Below, piece after piece: positions 17,369 through 24,630 of a stretch of 64,000 bases of DNA (its first letter is position 1; each line of letters opens with the position of its first letter). The notes beneath the pieces were generated by a model. The model was not told where the DNA came from and did not search any database. It worked only from the letters and a program-made list of their open reading frames with translations. The position numbers and the translations under genes are program-made. This DNA is from a virus: positions 37,790-101,789 of IMG/VR virus record IMGVR_UViG_3300009636_000004; one strand, given 5' to 3'.

Positions 17369-18181
17369 TTACCAATCTTTCGAGGTAGTGAGCTTCATGC
17401 CCTTGTTAGCCATTTCAAGAACGAAGTCTCGTCCAAGTTTTTCAAATCCACCCACATTAGAAGATGTATCTTTCAATAGGGTGAATTTTTTAACATTATC
17501 CACACCGAATTGTTTGGCTACATCGTAAATTGTGTTAGCAACACAATGACTTAATGCTTCGCCGGTGATAAGAATTTCATCAGCCTCAGTTAAAGCATCA
17601 ATCAAATTGGTGTTCAACTTGGTGCTAGGGTCATTATCATCCGGCACGTCAGCTTGAACACCGCTATAGTGTTCTGTGAAAAAGTTGGAACCTTTGGCAA
17701 CAAAGTTCACTCTGTCAAAACCATTTTCCCATTCATAGAGAGCCTTTGCAACCGAAGGAACAATACTATGCCCCCAAGTTCCAATTAAACAGTGGGGTGG
17801 CCAAATACACAAAACATATCGTTTGTTTTTGGCAAGTGTTTCAACATAAGTCTGTGCTCTTGCCTGCCACCGTGGATTAAATGTTCTCCATACACCGTTT
17901 TTTACATCGTCAACAGTAATAACAGTAAACGGATTTGGATGTTCACCTTTGGAATTAACCCAAAAAATAGGGTGAGCAATATGAACCAATTGGTGAGAAT
18001 CAAGGGTACAGTGAATTTGCTCAATTCTTTTCCCGTTTTTTGTAATAAATGTGGCTAACCGTTCCATATCGGTATCAGCGCCACCGACAACCAATGCCCC
18101 CTTTTCCCCACCGGGGCCATTTGGGATGCAGAAATCATTCTGCGGGTCAATCATCAATAGATGGATTTTTCTTGCACTCAT
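17369..18181 (-). CDS. pncA: Nicotinamidase
   Basis: Hydrolyses nicotinamide to nicotinate and ammonia. Isochorismatase-fold motifs: LLMIDPQNDFC (catalytic Asp about 12), the metal site TLDSHQLVHIAHP, and the nucleophile region GEALSHCVANTIYD with the catalytic Cys. 270 aa, longer than bacterial PncA (about 210) because of inserted loops, closer to fungal-size enzymes. It feeds nicotinate to PncB and sits one gene from a Nudix hydrolase and two from nadM. Confidence 0.85.
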   Translation of the reverse strand: MSARKIHLLMIDPQNDFCIPNGPGGEKGALVVGGADTDMERLATFITKNGKRIEQIHCTLDSHQLVHIAHPIFWVNSKGEHPNPFTVITVDDVKNGVWRTFNPRWQARAQTYVETLAKNKRYVLCIWPPHCLIGTWGHSIVPSVAKALYEWENGFDRVNFVAKGSNFFTEHYSGVQADVPDDNDPSTKLNTNLIDALTEADEILITGEALSHCVANTIYDVAKQFGVDNVKKFTLLKDTSSNVGGFEKLGRDFVLEMANKGMKLTTSKDW

Positions 18182-18226
18182 AGTTTTATTTTTTCCTTTT
18201 TGTCTGTTTGTTGTTAACTGTGACAG

Positions 18227-18255
18227 ATCATATCAGACTTTTTCTAATCTGTCAA
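18227..18255 (-). promoter_or_regulatory. Promoter for pncA
   Basis: -35 TTGACA (18250-18255), 17 bp, extended -10 TGATATGAT (hexamer 18227-18232). It lies over the 3' end of the Nudix gene. The leader of about 38 nt includes AAAGGA close to the pncA start. Confidence 0.68.
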
Positions 18256-18667
18256 ATCGCATCTTTAACTGTCCGATAATTTCTTTTAGACCGGGCATTA
18301 AATCCAATTTCAACGCTTCATCACAAGTCATCAATATCCAATCGCCTGTTTTTTCATTTTCAATTCTCAAGGGAATTTCTGTTTCATTTAATTCAATTAA
18401 ATAAACAAAACAAACGTCTGTAGTTGGGTCATCAAAAATAGCGTCCACGTATTCCAATCTTTTTGTGTCAATTTCAAGACCCGTTTCTTCGGTAACTTCT
18501 CTGATACCACTCTCTACTGGATTTTCTCCAATCTCCAATTTACCACCTGCAAATTGCCATCTACCAGAAAAATTTATAGTATTTTTTCTTTGTGACATAT
18601 AGATGCAGTTTCTAAAGAGTAAGCCGACTGTCACTGTATGTCTTACTGTATGCCTTGTGTATTTCAT
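18233..18667 (-). CDS. Nudix hydrolase, 144 aa
   Basis: The full Nudix box is present: GGKLEIGENPVESG then IREVTEETGLEI (about 39-64), with all catalytic Glu residues. Nudix enzymes split nucleoside diphosphates linked to X; candidates here are ADP-ribose or oxidised dNTPs. It begins 1 nt after nadM, so the two are probably co-translated, favouring an NAD-linked substrate such as ADP-ribose. That substrate is an inference. Confidence 0.82.
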   Translation of the reverse strand: MKYTRHTVRHTVTVGLLFRNCIYMSQRKNTINFSGRWQFAGGKLEIGENPVESGIREVTEETGLEIDTKRLEYVDAIFDDPTTDVCFVYLIELNETEIPLRIENEKTGDWILMTCDEALKLDLMPGLKEIIGQLKMRFDRLEKV

Positions 18668-18668
18668 A

Positions 18669-19595
18669 TTAAATTCTATTCAATATTTTATCAACGACAA
18701 GTCCTTTTAACATTCTAAAAAGGACACGGTGTTCTTCAATGAACATATCTTCTCTTAAAGCTTGTAAAGTCACCCATTCCACTTCAGCAATATCATCATC
18801 TGCTGTGGGAGTTCCTGAAACATAATCACAAATAAAGAAGATTGTTTTGATTTTATTTCTTTCATTCTCAAAGCGCCAATCTCTTATTCGAGAGCTTCCA
18901 ATATATTGAAAGTTATCACATTCCAAATGAGTTTCCTCATTTGTTTCCCTTTTAGCATCATCTTCATAAGATTCTGAATCAGGATGAGCAAAACCACCAA
19001 CAAATCTAAGCAATTTCTGGTTAGATTTACGGCAAAGAAGAACACGAGTATTATCTCTATCAAGAATTGCTATGTCAACCGTAGGGAGAGCACTAGGCCA
19101 TTGATTCTCAACAGCCCAAATAACGCCCTCCCGAAATTGTGGAGTAGCCTTTGATTTGATTCCTACATTCTTTCTGATTTCTTTGCCTGAAATATATTTG
19201 TTAGGAACCAACTCTTCTGTAGGGTATTTTCCATGATAATGTGGAATAAAACTATCACGGCTTCCATAGAGAACTACTTTTTGATTGGGGCCAATTTGTG
19301 AGGTAATTATTCTATCTAATTCCTTACTCCAAAGTTCATCGTTTCCAACGTCTTTGATATAAAGAACTTCAACGGTAGGAAACTCCTTTTCTACCATTGC
19401 TTTACGTGTGGGAAAATCAAGAGGATTATTGTAGGTGCATTTACATGCATCAGCAGCTAGACCAAGAATAACAAACACTCTAGGATGAATGCTTAAAACT
19501 CTTTGAATAAGAGCTTTATGTTCTTCATGAAGTTCTGGAACCTGAAAGCGAGCGACGATTGCGCCTACTTCTGCTGTTTCATTTACTGTTTTCAT
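18669..19595 (-). CDS. nadM: NadM-Nudix: NMN adenylyltransferase fused to Nudix (ADP-ribose pyrophosphatase-type)
   Basis: The N-terminal part (about 8-165) is a NadM-type nucleotidyltransferase: VGAIVARFQVPELHEEHK in the GRFQPFHxGH position, where the second His is displaced by an HEEH variant, and YISGKEIRK for the ISGTxIR motif. The C-terminal part (about 175-305) has a Nudix box VGGFAHPDSESYEDDAKRET then NEETHLE. This fusion is known from cyanobacteria and Francisella, where it makes NAD(or NaAD) and cleaves ADP-ribose. Fits between PncB and NadE in the pathway; preference for NaMN over NMN is not readable. Confidence 0.88.
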   Translation of the reverse strand: MKTVNETAEVGAIVARFQVPELHEEHKALIQRVLSIHPRVFVILGLAADACKCTYNNPLDFPTRKAMVEKEFPTVEVLYIKDVGNDELWSKELDRIITSQIGPNQKVVLYGSRDSFIPHYHGKYPTEELVPNKYISGKEIRKNVGIKSKATPQFREGVIWAVENQWPSALPTVDIAILDRDNTRVLLCRKSNQKLLRFVGGFAHPDSESYEDDAKRETNEETHLECDNFQYIGSSRIRDWRFENERNKIKTIFFICDYVSGTPTADDDIAEVEWVTLQALREDMFIEEHRVLFRMLKGLVVDKILNRI

Positions 19596-19627
19596 AAAAC
19601 GTTATCTAAATCACGTATTTATTTTAA

Positions 19628-19662
19628 TCGGACACCGTATTATATCTTGGTGTTTCATCCGA
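19628..19662 (-). promoter_or_regulatory. Structured leader hairpin upstream of nadM
   Basis: In the roughly 70 nt leader, TCGGA and CACC pair with GGTG and TCCGA, giving a nine-base-pair stem with a TGAAA bulge on one side and a 12 nt loop. There is no T-tract after it. It may control nadM translation or bind a ligand. It does not match a riboswitch class I can recognise. Confidence 0.5.
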
Positions 19663-19670
19663 CATTATTA

Positions 19671-19698
19671 ACTATATCACAATCTTTGAAAATGGCAA
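19671..19698 (-). promoter_or_regulatory. Promoter for nadM
   Basis: -35 TTGCCA (19693-19698), 16 bp, extended -10 TGATATAGT (hexamer 19671-19676). Confidence 0.65.
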
Positions 19699-19743
19699 TT
19701 TTATTTCACGGTGAATAAATATATAAAGCTTTTCATAACTTAA

Positions 19744-20214
19744 TTAAATGTAATCATATTCATCATCATGTTCAGTTTTCTTTAAACTTATCTCCAAATC
19801 TACTTTAAGTAAAGCTTTGTTTAATTTAAAAAGAATATGTCTAAGACCGGGAACTAAATCTAAAACAACTGCAGCATTCATTTTAAATAATTTCCAATCC
19901 GAACGGTCTGTTACACCATTATTATTGGTAGGAACTTCGTGTTCTTTAAGATGAACAAGATAAACGAAGTAAAATTCATCGGCTGCATCTATGGTAATTG
20001 AACCAATGTAATGAAGCTTACTCCCTGCGATTATTAGCCCTGTTTGGTCTTGTGCAATTCTAATAGAAGCTGTATGCCCATTTTCGCCTTGTTTCATTGC
20101 ACCATTGACAAATTGCCACTTTTTAGGAAAGAGAGGGGTGTCAATTCGTCTGGATAGATAAATGCCTCTGTCTTTGACAAGACCAACTGCTACGCCGTAT
20201 GTTGTGGTGCCCAT
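19744..20214 (-). CDS. Nudix-fold protein with degenerate catalytic box
   Basis: The start MGTTTYGVAVGLVK at 20214 is preferred over the frame's upstream ATG, which lies inside the -10 element. The Nudix box region reads GAMKQGENGHTASIRIAQDQTGL: the first Gly and Glu remain, but REUxEE has become RIAQDQ, removing most metal-binding Glu residues. It resembles the 144 aa Nudix protein in length and flanking strands (WQF, LVPGLRHIL). Probably a catalytically dead or re-purposed paralogue, for example a ligand sensor. Confidence 0.7.
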   Translation of the reverse strand: MGTTTYGVAVGLVKDRGIYLSRRIDTPLFPKKWQFVNGAMKQGENGHTASIRIAQDQTGLIIAGSKLHYIGSITIDAADEFYFVYLVHLKEHEVPTNNNGVTDRSDWKLFKMNAAVVLDLVPGLRHILFKLNKALLKVDLEISLKKTEHDDEYDYI

Positions 20215-20233
20215 AATTTTTAATCGCTTAAAA

Positions 20234-20261
20234 AGCATATCACCATTTTATATTTTGTCAA
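20234..20261 (-). promoter_or_regulatory. Promoter for the degenerate Nudix gene
   Basis: -35 TTGACA (20256-20261), 16 bp, extended -10 TGATATGCT (hexamer 20234-20239). It stands back to back with the dCMP deaminase promoter, forming a divergent promoter region. Confidence 0.7.
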
Positions 20262-20279
20262 GCGATGAATTAAAATATG

Positions 20280-20307
20280 TTGTCAAGTAACAATTTTATG
20301 AGATAAT
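20280..20307 (+). promoter_or_regulatory. Promoter for dCMP deaminase
   Basis: -35 TTGTCA (20280-20285), 16 bp, extended -10 TGAGATAAT (hexamer 20302-20307). An ATG directly abuts the -10; the next in-frame ATG at 20317 is 9 nt away and is the likelier start. Confidence 0.6.
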
Positions 20308-20316
20308 ATGTTAAAT

Positions 20317-20877
20317 ATGGAATTATCACAAAAATATCTTGATTCAATTGGCCCTGAATTTAAAGATTACATACCGCCATCTTGGGATGTATTATTCATG
20401 AAAATGGTTTATCTTGCTTCAACAAAAAGCAAAGATACTAAAACAAAAATAGGAGCGGTTATTGTTGGTCCAGACCACGAACCAATTAGTTTCGGATTTA
20501 ATGGATTACCAAGAAAAGTAAATGACCATGTACCTGAAAGATATGAACGACCAAAAAAATATTTGTTTTTTGAACACGCAGAGAGAAATGCAATCATTTC
20601 TGTAGCTAGAATGGGTGGTTCAAGTTTAAAAGGCTGCATAATGTTCACTCATGGTTTGCCTTGTGCTGATTGTGGAAGAGCAGTAATTCAATCAGGTATA
20701 ACAACGGTTGTAACTCACGAACCTTGGGAGTTGATTTTTGCCCATCTTTATGACACATGGAAAGATTCGTGTTATGCAACTTATGAAATGTTTAAAGAAG
20801 CTGGAATAGAAACTAGAACTGTTAAAGAATTTCTTGGTGTTCAAGGATTTATAAATGGAAAAATCATCAATGTATAA
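20317..20877 (+). CDS. dCMP/deoxycytidylate deaminase-type protein
   Basis: Zinc-dependent cytidine deaminase fold with HAERNAI (His/Glu catalytic) and GLPCADCGRAVIQSG (PCxxC). These match dCMP deaminases, which make dUMP for thymidylate synthesis; ThyX is also encoded (39.2-40.0 kb). About 186 aa. The start at 20317 is chosen because the upstream ATG (20308) touches the -10 element. It is the first plus-strand gene in the window. Confidence 0.85.
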   Translation: MELSQKYLDSIGPEFKDYIPPSWDVLFMKMVYLASTKSKDTKTKIGAVIVGPDHEPISFGFNGLPRKVNDHVPERYERPKKYLFFEHAERNAIISVARMGGSSLKGCIMFTHGLPCADCGRAVIQSGITTVVTHEPWELIFAHLYDTWKDSCYATYEMFKEAGIETRTVKEFLGVQGFINGKIINV

Positions 20878-20994
20878 AAAATTGACAATTTTTAGATTTT
20901 GGTCAATATATATGACTGAAAATAGCCTAAGTCTCTTGTGAGAATAGGCACCAAATAATAGATACACAGTATTATTAAATGAAAGGATATAAAT

Positions 20995-21474
20995 ATGAGT
21001 TCATTAGTTCACTACAATCGAAGAAATCCAGCCCTTTACAACATGGATGAATTTCTAACACCATTCTCATCACTCTTCAATGATATTTATAATAGTCTAT
21101 CAGACGGCTCTGAATGGCTAAATCTTAAATTATTGGATAAGACTTCTTATCCAAGAGTTGATATTGTTGAGGAAGATGATAAGATTATCATCACTGCAGA
21201 AATACCGGGTCTGACAAAGGACCAAATTTCTGTTGAATTGGTTGATGGTATTCTTCGTATCAAAGGAGAAAAGAGGGAAGAATCGGAAGATAAGTCAAAG
21301 AAATATATCTACCGAGAGTTAAAGCATTCTTCATTCTGTCGTTCTTTTGTTGTCGGGGACCATATTGATAAGGAAACCATAGGTGCATCATTTGAAAATG
21401 GTGTCTTGAAGGTTACTTTGAAGAAGACCGTTCCAACGCCGAAGGTAGAACCAAAGAAAATTGAAGTCAAGTAA
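20995..21474 (+). CDS. Small heat-shock protein (Hsp20/alpha-crystallin)
   Basis: The alpha-crystallin domain spans about 45-150: YPRVDIVEEDDKIIITAEIP, LVDGILRIKGEKREE and the closing ASFENGVLKVTLKK. A short C-terminal tail lacks a clear IxI/V motif except KIEV. 159 aa, normal size. A holdase chaperone; phage Hsp20 proteins are known in T4-like cyanophages. Preceded by a clear AAAGGA ribosome site 8 nt upstream of ATG, which is rare in this window, and followed by a strong terminator, so it is probably highly expressed. Confidence 0.92.
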   Translation: MSSLVHYNRRNPALYNMDEFLTPFSSLFNDIYNSLSDGSEWLNLKLLDKTSYPRVDIVEEDDKIIITAEIPGLTKDQISVELVDGILRIKGEKREESEDKSKKYIYRELKHSSFCRSFVVGDHIDKETIGASFENGVLKVTLKKTVPTPKVEPKKIEVK

Positions 21475-21489
21475 GCGTTTGGAAGAAAT

Positions 21490-21526
21490 AAAAGAGAGCC
21501 AGTTAGAAATGATTGACTCTCTTTTT
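21490..21526. terminator. Bidirectional terminator
   Basis: AAAGAGAG...CTCTCTTTTTAT with an 18 nt loop region between convergent genes. T-tracts on both strands allow it to stop hsp20 and the 489 aa gene. Confidence 0.8.
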
Positions 21527-22994
21527 ATGCGAGTTGTTTGTTTTCAATATATAGTTCCAATTCTCTAGCACTATTCTCTAAAAATAATAATTCTTCACCC
21601 AAAATGTGTTCAAATGTAAATCCGTGAGCACTTACATCTTTTCCATTTATTGAAATTATTTCCGGAACACCCCACTCTTTGAATCTTCTAGCTGCGTCAG
21701 AGGAAAATTTATAATTTTTCAACATAAATTGAATATCCGCTGCAGAAAGGTCTTTCTGTTCGAATGGCACAAATTCATTTTCTTTACTATAAAAAGATGT
21801 AAATACGAAAGGCCTTTTACCGGGGGTAATATTTTTGGATATTAAAGCATTATATAAACGACCAGAATATCTGACTTTCATCCTTATTCCAAACAATCCT
21901 TCGGTTAAAAGATTTTCTGGCAATCTATTATGTGGAGAACTTAACATTATTACTTTAAAATTTTCTCCATGTTTCATTTGTATTTCTAAAGGTAATATTT
22001 CATCTTTTACGAGTGCGGTTGCTTCTTCTTTTGTTAAGTTGAAAGACCCTCTTTTTATTATTTTTTCACCTTCTCTTGAGAAAAAGACAAGTGTGTACGG
22101 TTTTACTTTAAAACCTTTCCTTTTTATTAGTGCAGCAGGTAGTATTTCACCATAATATTCAACTGCTAACTTTAGACCACCAAACAAAGCTTCATTCAGC
22201 GAAAATTCTTCCATAATTTTTTGGGGATGGTGATTTCTCCAATATTCATTTGCCTTTCCTGATATAGCTATTTTAACACCACCTTCTTTCCACCATTTAT
22301 CATATTCAGCTTCACGATAAAATCTAGCATACAAATCAAAATATTCCTTTCTTATCCATTTTGCTAATTGAAGTTTAGCCTCTACAGATGCTTTTACTTC
22401 TTTGGAGAGGTTGTCCCATATATTTTTTGTAACTCCAAATTTTTCATGGTCTTCTTCCCACCATTCCATAAAATATACTGCTGGTACGGGATGATTCGGG
22501 TCATTATTTTTTATGTAAATCATCCTATTATTCTGTAAAATCATTACGGTGTATTCTTTATCTGTTTCTGAAGCAATAGGTTTCAGTGAACCATTTAGAT
22601 AATTTTTAATGTCTTTTATTCTGTCCATTCTTGATATTGAGTCAGCTTCATTTAATATTTCATTATTCTTTTTTGTGTAAAAAGCTTCACGGATAGAATC
22701 TTTAACAATATGCTTAAAATCTGACGATTTAAATGAGAAGTAATTTTCCTTATATACATTTTTGTGACCTTCTACTTTTATTCCTTTTTCATTTAACCAA
22801 TTTTCAACTGCAATTTTTTCTTCGGGAGAGGGTTTAGTTGACCAAAATACTAATTTGGTTTCACTAACGTAACGCCAACGATTGTAATTCCCTGTAGGTT
22901 TGTGGTAAAATGCTAAAAATGGAGAATTTGGTCTTGATGCTTGAACTATACCATTGCTAACTATACCAACGTAATTTTTCATCTGACTTTTCAT
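21525..22994 (-). CDS. Hypothetical protein with an internal repeat, 489 aa
   Basis: Family not recognised. Two related segments can be seen: around 280-340 (GGLKLAVEYYGEILPAALIK, then TLVFFSREGE and FNLTKEEATALV) and around 365-430 (FGIRMKVRYSGRLYNALISK, then VFTSFYSKEN and LSAADIQFML). Both read as a beta-rich unit plus a helix, so the C-terminal half is probably a tandem domain. The N-terminal 60 residues contain aromatic-rich strands (YNRWRYVSETKLVFWSTKPS). No catalytic motif found. Confidence 0.65.
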   Translation of the reverse strand: MKSQMKNYVGIVSNGIVQASRPNSPFLAFYHKPTGNYNRWRYVSETKLVFWSTKPSPEEKIAVENWLNEKGIKVEGHKNVYKENYFSFKSSDFKHIVKDSIREAFYTKKNNEILNEADSISRMDRIKDIKNYLNGSLKPIASETDKEYTVMILQNNRMIYIKNNDPNHPVPAVYFMEWWEEDHEKFGVTKNIWDNLSKEVKASVEAKLQLAKWIRKEYFDLYARFYREAEYDKWWKEGGVKIAISGKANEYWRNHHPQKIMEEFSLNEALFGGLKLAVEYYGEILPAALIKRKGFKVKPYTLVFFSREGEKIIKRGSFNLTKEEATALVKDEILPLEIQMKHGENFKVIMLSSPHNRLPENLLTEGLFGIRMKVRYSGRLYNALISKNITPGKRPFVFTSFYSKENEFVPFEQKDLSAADIQFMLKNYKFSSDAARRFKEWGVPEIISINGKDVSAHGFTFEHILGEELLFLENSARELELYIENKQLA

Positions 22995-23009
22995 TGGTAA
23001 TAAGTATTA

Positions 23010-23516
23010 TCAATAGAGTTGAATGACTCTTTTGATTTTGTTTTTTGTTGTTTTACTTCTACAATTTGTTGGTAATTGTGAATTACAGTTGGGACAAACA
23101 AATCTTAAATTCTCTATTCTATGGTCATTATGAACGCCATTTTTATGGTCTAAAACTAACACTAATTTTTTACTTTTCCAAAAGGGTTCTTGACCACAAA
23201 CAGAACAAACATATTTAATTAAACTATATCTTAGAATATATTTCTTGATACTTTGTCTATCCATTATGGAATTTTCACAGAAATATTTAATAGTAGCTTC
23301 TTTTGATACTAAAAATTTTCCTTTACTCCAAAGACATCCTTGACCATCCCTTATGTGAGAATAATCTATATTATCTTTTAGCATTCTTTCTTTTAAATTA
23401 ACGGTGGTGGTACCGGGTTTTAGTCCAAGTTGTCTTAAGATTTCGGTATAGGAATGAGAAGATTTAACAATTTCTTCCAATGATTCTTTAGAAATTTTCC
23501 AAATAATACTTTTCAT
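23010..23516 (-). CDS. HNH endonuclease, about 168 aa
   Basis: N-terminal helix-turn-helix-like part (SYTEILRQLGLKPGTTTVN) followed by CSVCGQEPFW, LVLDHKNGVHNDHRIENLRF and CPNCNSQ. This is an HNH nuclease with two zinc-binding Cys pairs, typical of free-standing homing endonucleases in phages. The start at 23516 is preferred; an in-frame ATG at 23543 also exists. It lies just downstream of two tRNA genes, a usual site for such mobile nucleases. Confidence 0.8.
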   Translation of the reverse strand: MKSIIWKISKESLEEIVKSSHSYTEILRQLGLKPGTTTVNLKERMLKDNIDYSHIRDGQGCLWSKGKFLVSKEATIKYFCENSIMDRQSIKKYILRYSLIKYVCSVCGQEPFWKSKKLVLVLDHKNGVHNDHRIENLRFVCPNCNSQLPTNCRSKTTKNKIKRVIQLY

Positions 23517-23569
23517 AAGGATAAATATCATTTGTATTGGCAAAAAAGTATGAAAACTTTGCGTAAATA

Positions 23570-23647
23570 TGGTGATGCTGGTCGGGCTTGAACCGACATA
23601 AATCCAATTACAGTTACTTGTTTAGGAAACAAGGCTGATACAGCATC
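23570..23647 (-). tRNA. tRNA-like gene without a normal D-arm, candidate Arg(CCT)
   Basis: Acceptor GATGCTG pairs with CAGCATC; the T-arm GTCGG-TTCAAGC-CCGAC is canonical and A-CCA is encoded. The only perfect anticodon-like arm is CTTGT-TTCCTAA-ACAAG, giving anticodon CCT. That leaves just 7 nt (TATCAGC) where a D-arm should be and 19 nt in the variable region. It is either a D-armless tRNA, a rearranged pseudo-tRNA, or folds differently. Same transcript as the next Arg tRNA. Confidence 0.6.
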
Positions 23648-23652
23648 GAAAG

Positions 23653-23730
23653 TGGTACTGCTGGCGGGATTCGAACCCACTAAATCCAGTTTAGAAGACT
23701 GGTGCCTAATCCGATTCGTGCCTCAGCAGC
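23653..23730 (-). tRNA. tRNA-Arg(TCT)
   Basis: Acceptor GCTGCTG/CAGCAGT, discriminator A, encoded CCA; anticodon arm CCAGT-CTTCTAA-ACTGG gives TCT; T-arm GTGGG-TTCGAAT-CCCGC. The D-stem is weak, with only two clear GC pairs. AGA is a favoured Arg codon in this AT-rich DNA. Confidence 0.85.
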
Positions 23731-23747
23731 GTTAATATCAGTATATA

Positions 23748-23775
23748 AGTATATACGAGGTTGAGAAAAAGTCAA
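23748..23775 (-). promoter_or_regulatory. Promoter for the Arg tRNA pair
   Basis: -35 TTGACT (23770-23775), 16 bp, -10 TATACT (23748-23753). Predicted start is about 11 nt before the mature tRNA-Arg(TCT) 5' end. Confidence 0.75.
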
Positions 23776-23778
23776 GCC

Positions 23779-24270
23779 TTATCTTGGCCCATCCATATCC
23801 ATGCTTCCCCAAACTTTTATATGTTCCTTAAATACATATTTGGAATATTCTGCTTCTGATATTTTCTTTAAAGCTCTCAGAGAAGTTGAACTTATATGCT
23901 CAAATTTCTTGTCACAAATGAAAAATACTGTTTTAAGAGGGGGATACATTCCTTTAATAAATTCAAGTTGATTCTGCTCATATTGAAGGTCATCACCATT
24001 TCTAAGACCACGAATAAGGAAAATTTCATCTCCGTAAGATGTTAATTCAGTCAAATAATCTGAAAGTAATCCTTCAAAAACAACCACCTTTGCACCTTTC
24101 AAAATTGGATTACCGGTAGGAAATTCTTCTTTTGTATCATTTTTTATTGGATTTTGACCGATAGCTATAATTACTTCATCAAACACTTCTTGAGCTTGGT
24201 GTAGAATGTTTGCATGTCCACAATGAAAAGGATTAAAACTTCCAGCATATACACCAATTTTTTTACTCAT
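23779..24270 (-). CDS. coaD: CoaD-like phosphopantetheine adenylyltransferase
   Basis: Nucleotidyltransferase fold: VYAGSFNPFHCGHANIL (HxGH), IFLIRGLRNGDDLQYEQNQ (CoaD signature RGLRxxxDxxYE), HISSTSLR for ATP binding. This pattern indicates 4'-phosphopantetheine adenylyltransferase (CoA synthesis) rather than NaMN adenylyltransferase. 163 aa as in bacteria. The C-terminus ends in GSMDMDGPR, closely echoing the C-terminus of the unrelated 77 aa protein at 43517-43750. Confidence 0.82.
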   Translation of the reverse strand: MSKKIGVYAGSFNPFHCGHANILHQAQEVFDEVIIAIGQNPIKNDTKEEFPTGNPILKGAKVVVFEGLLSDYLTELTSYGDEIFLIRGLRNGDDLQYEQNQLEFIKGMYPPLKTVFFICDKKFEHISSTSLRALKKISEAEYSKYVFKEHIKVWGSMDMDGPR

Positions 24271-24442
24271 ATTTTTTTAATTTTTGGTTAGCTAAATGTA
24301 ACTCTCCATCTAAAGCATCATTTTTAGATTCCAAAACTTTTACTTCACGTTGAAGTATTTTGTTCTCTTTCTCAAGAACTTGATTCTCCCTCTTGAGTCG
24401 TCTGATTTCCTTCAATAATTGGTCTTCCGTTTTTGTTTTCAT
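24263..24442 (-). CDS. Coiled-coil protein, 59 aa
   Basis: Reads from ATG at 24442 to TAA at 24263. The product is almost entirely a leucine-zipper-like heptad pattern (RRLKRENQVLEKENKILQ and on). It overlaps the zinc-ribbon gene upstream by 71 nt and the coaD start by 8 nt. The clean heptads support it as real despite the overlap. Confidence 0.6.
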   Translation of the reverse strand: MKTKTEDQLLKEIRRLKRENQVLEKENKILQREVKVLESKNDALDGELHLANQKLKKYE

Positions 24443-24590
24443 TTACTTTTATTCTTCTACCATCAATAATATTCCATCCACGCTTTTTAGCATGTATTGG
24501 GCAATACCATACAGATTCATGATCTTCATCAAGAATCAATGCGCCACAATCATGACAGTAATGCAATCCCGGCGCTTCTGTAATTCTCAT
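24372..24590 (-). CDS. Zinc-ribbon-like protein, 72 aa
   Basis: HYCHDCGALI then WYCPIHAKKRG gives a C-x2-C...C-x2-H metal site in the first 40 residues; the rest is polar and overlaps the coiled-coil gene in another frame. Preceded by a consensus promoter with only about 3 nt of leader. Not recognised beyond the metal site. Confidence 0.62.
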   Translation of the reverse strand: MRITEAPGLHYCHDCGALILDEDHESVWYCPIHAKKRGWNIIDGRRIKVNENKNGRPIIEGNQTTQEGESSS

Positions 24591-24599
24591 AACTATATT

Positions 24600-24627
24600 A
24601 TTTTATCACCAAGTTATAAATTGTCAA
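24600..24627 (-). promoter_or_regulatory. Promoter for zinc-ribbon/coiled-coil/coaD genes
   Basis: -35 TTGACA (24622-24627), 16 bp, extended -10 TGATAAAAT (hexamer 24600-24605). Confidence 0.75.
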
Positions 24628-24630
24628 GTA

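Noticed and set aside
20882-20912. Promoter for hsp20 (TTGACA then TATATA)
   Set aside because: Spacing of 19 bp and no extended -10, unlike all other promoters; kept out of the feature list although some promoter must exist nearby.
23779-24270. NadD (NaMN adenylyltransferase) for the 163 aa nucleotidyltransferase
   Set aside because: RGLRNGDDLQYE is the CoaD signature; NadM-Nudix already fills the adenylylation step.
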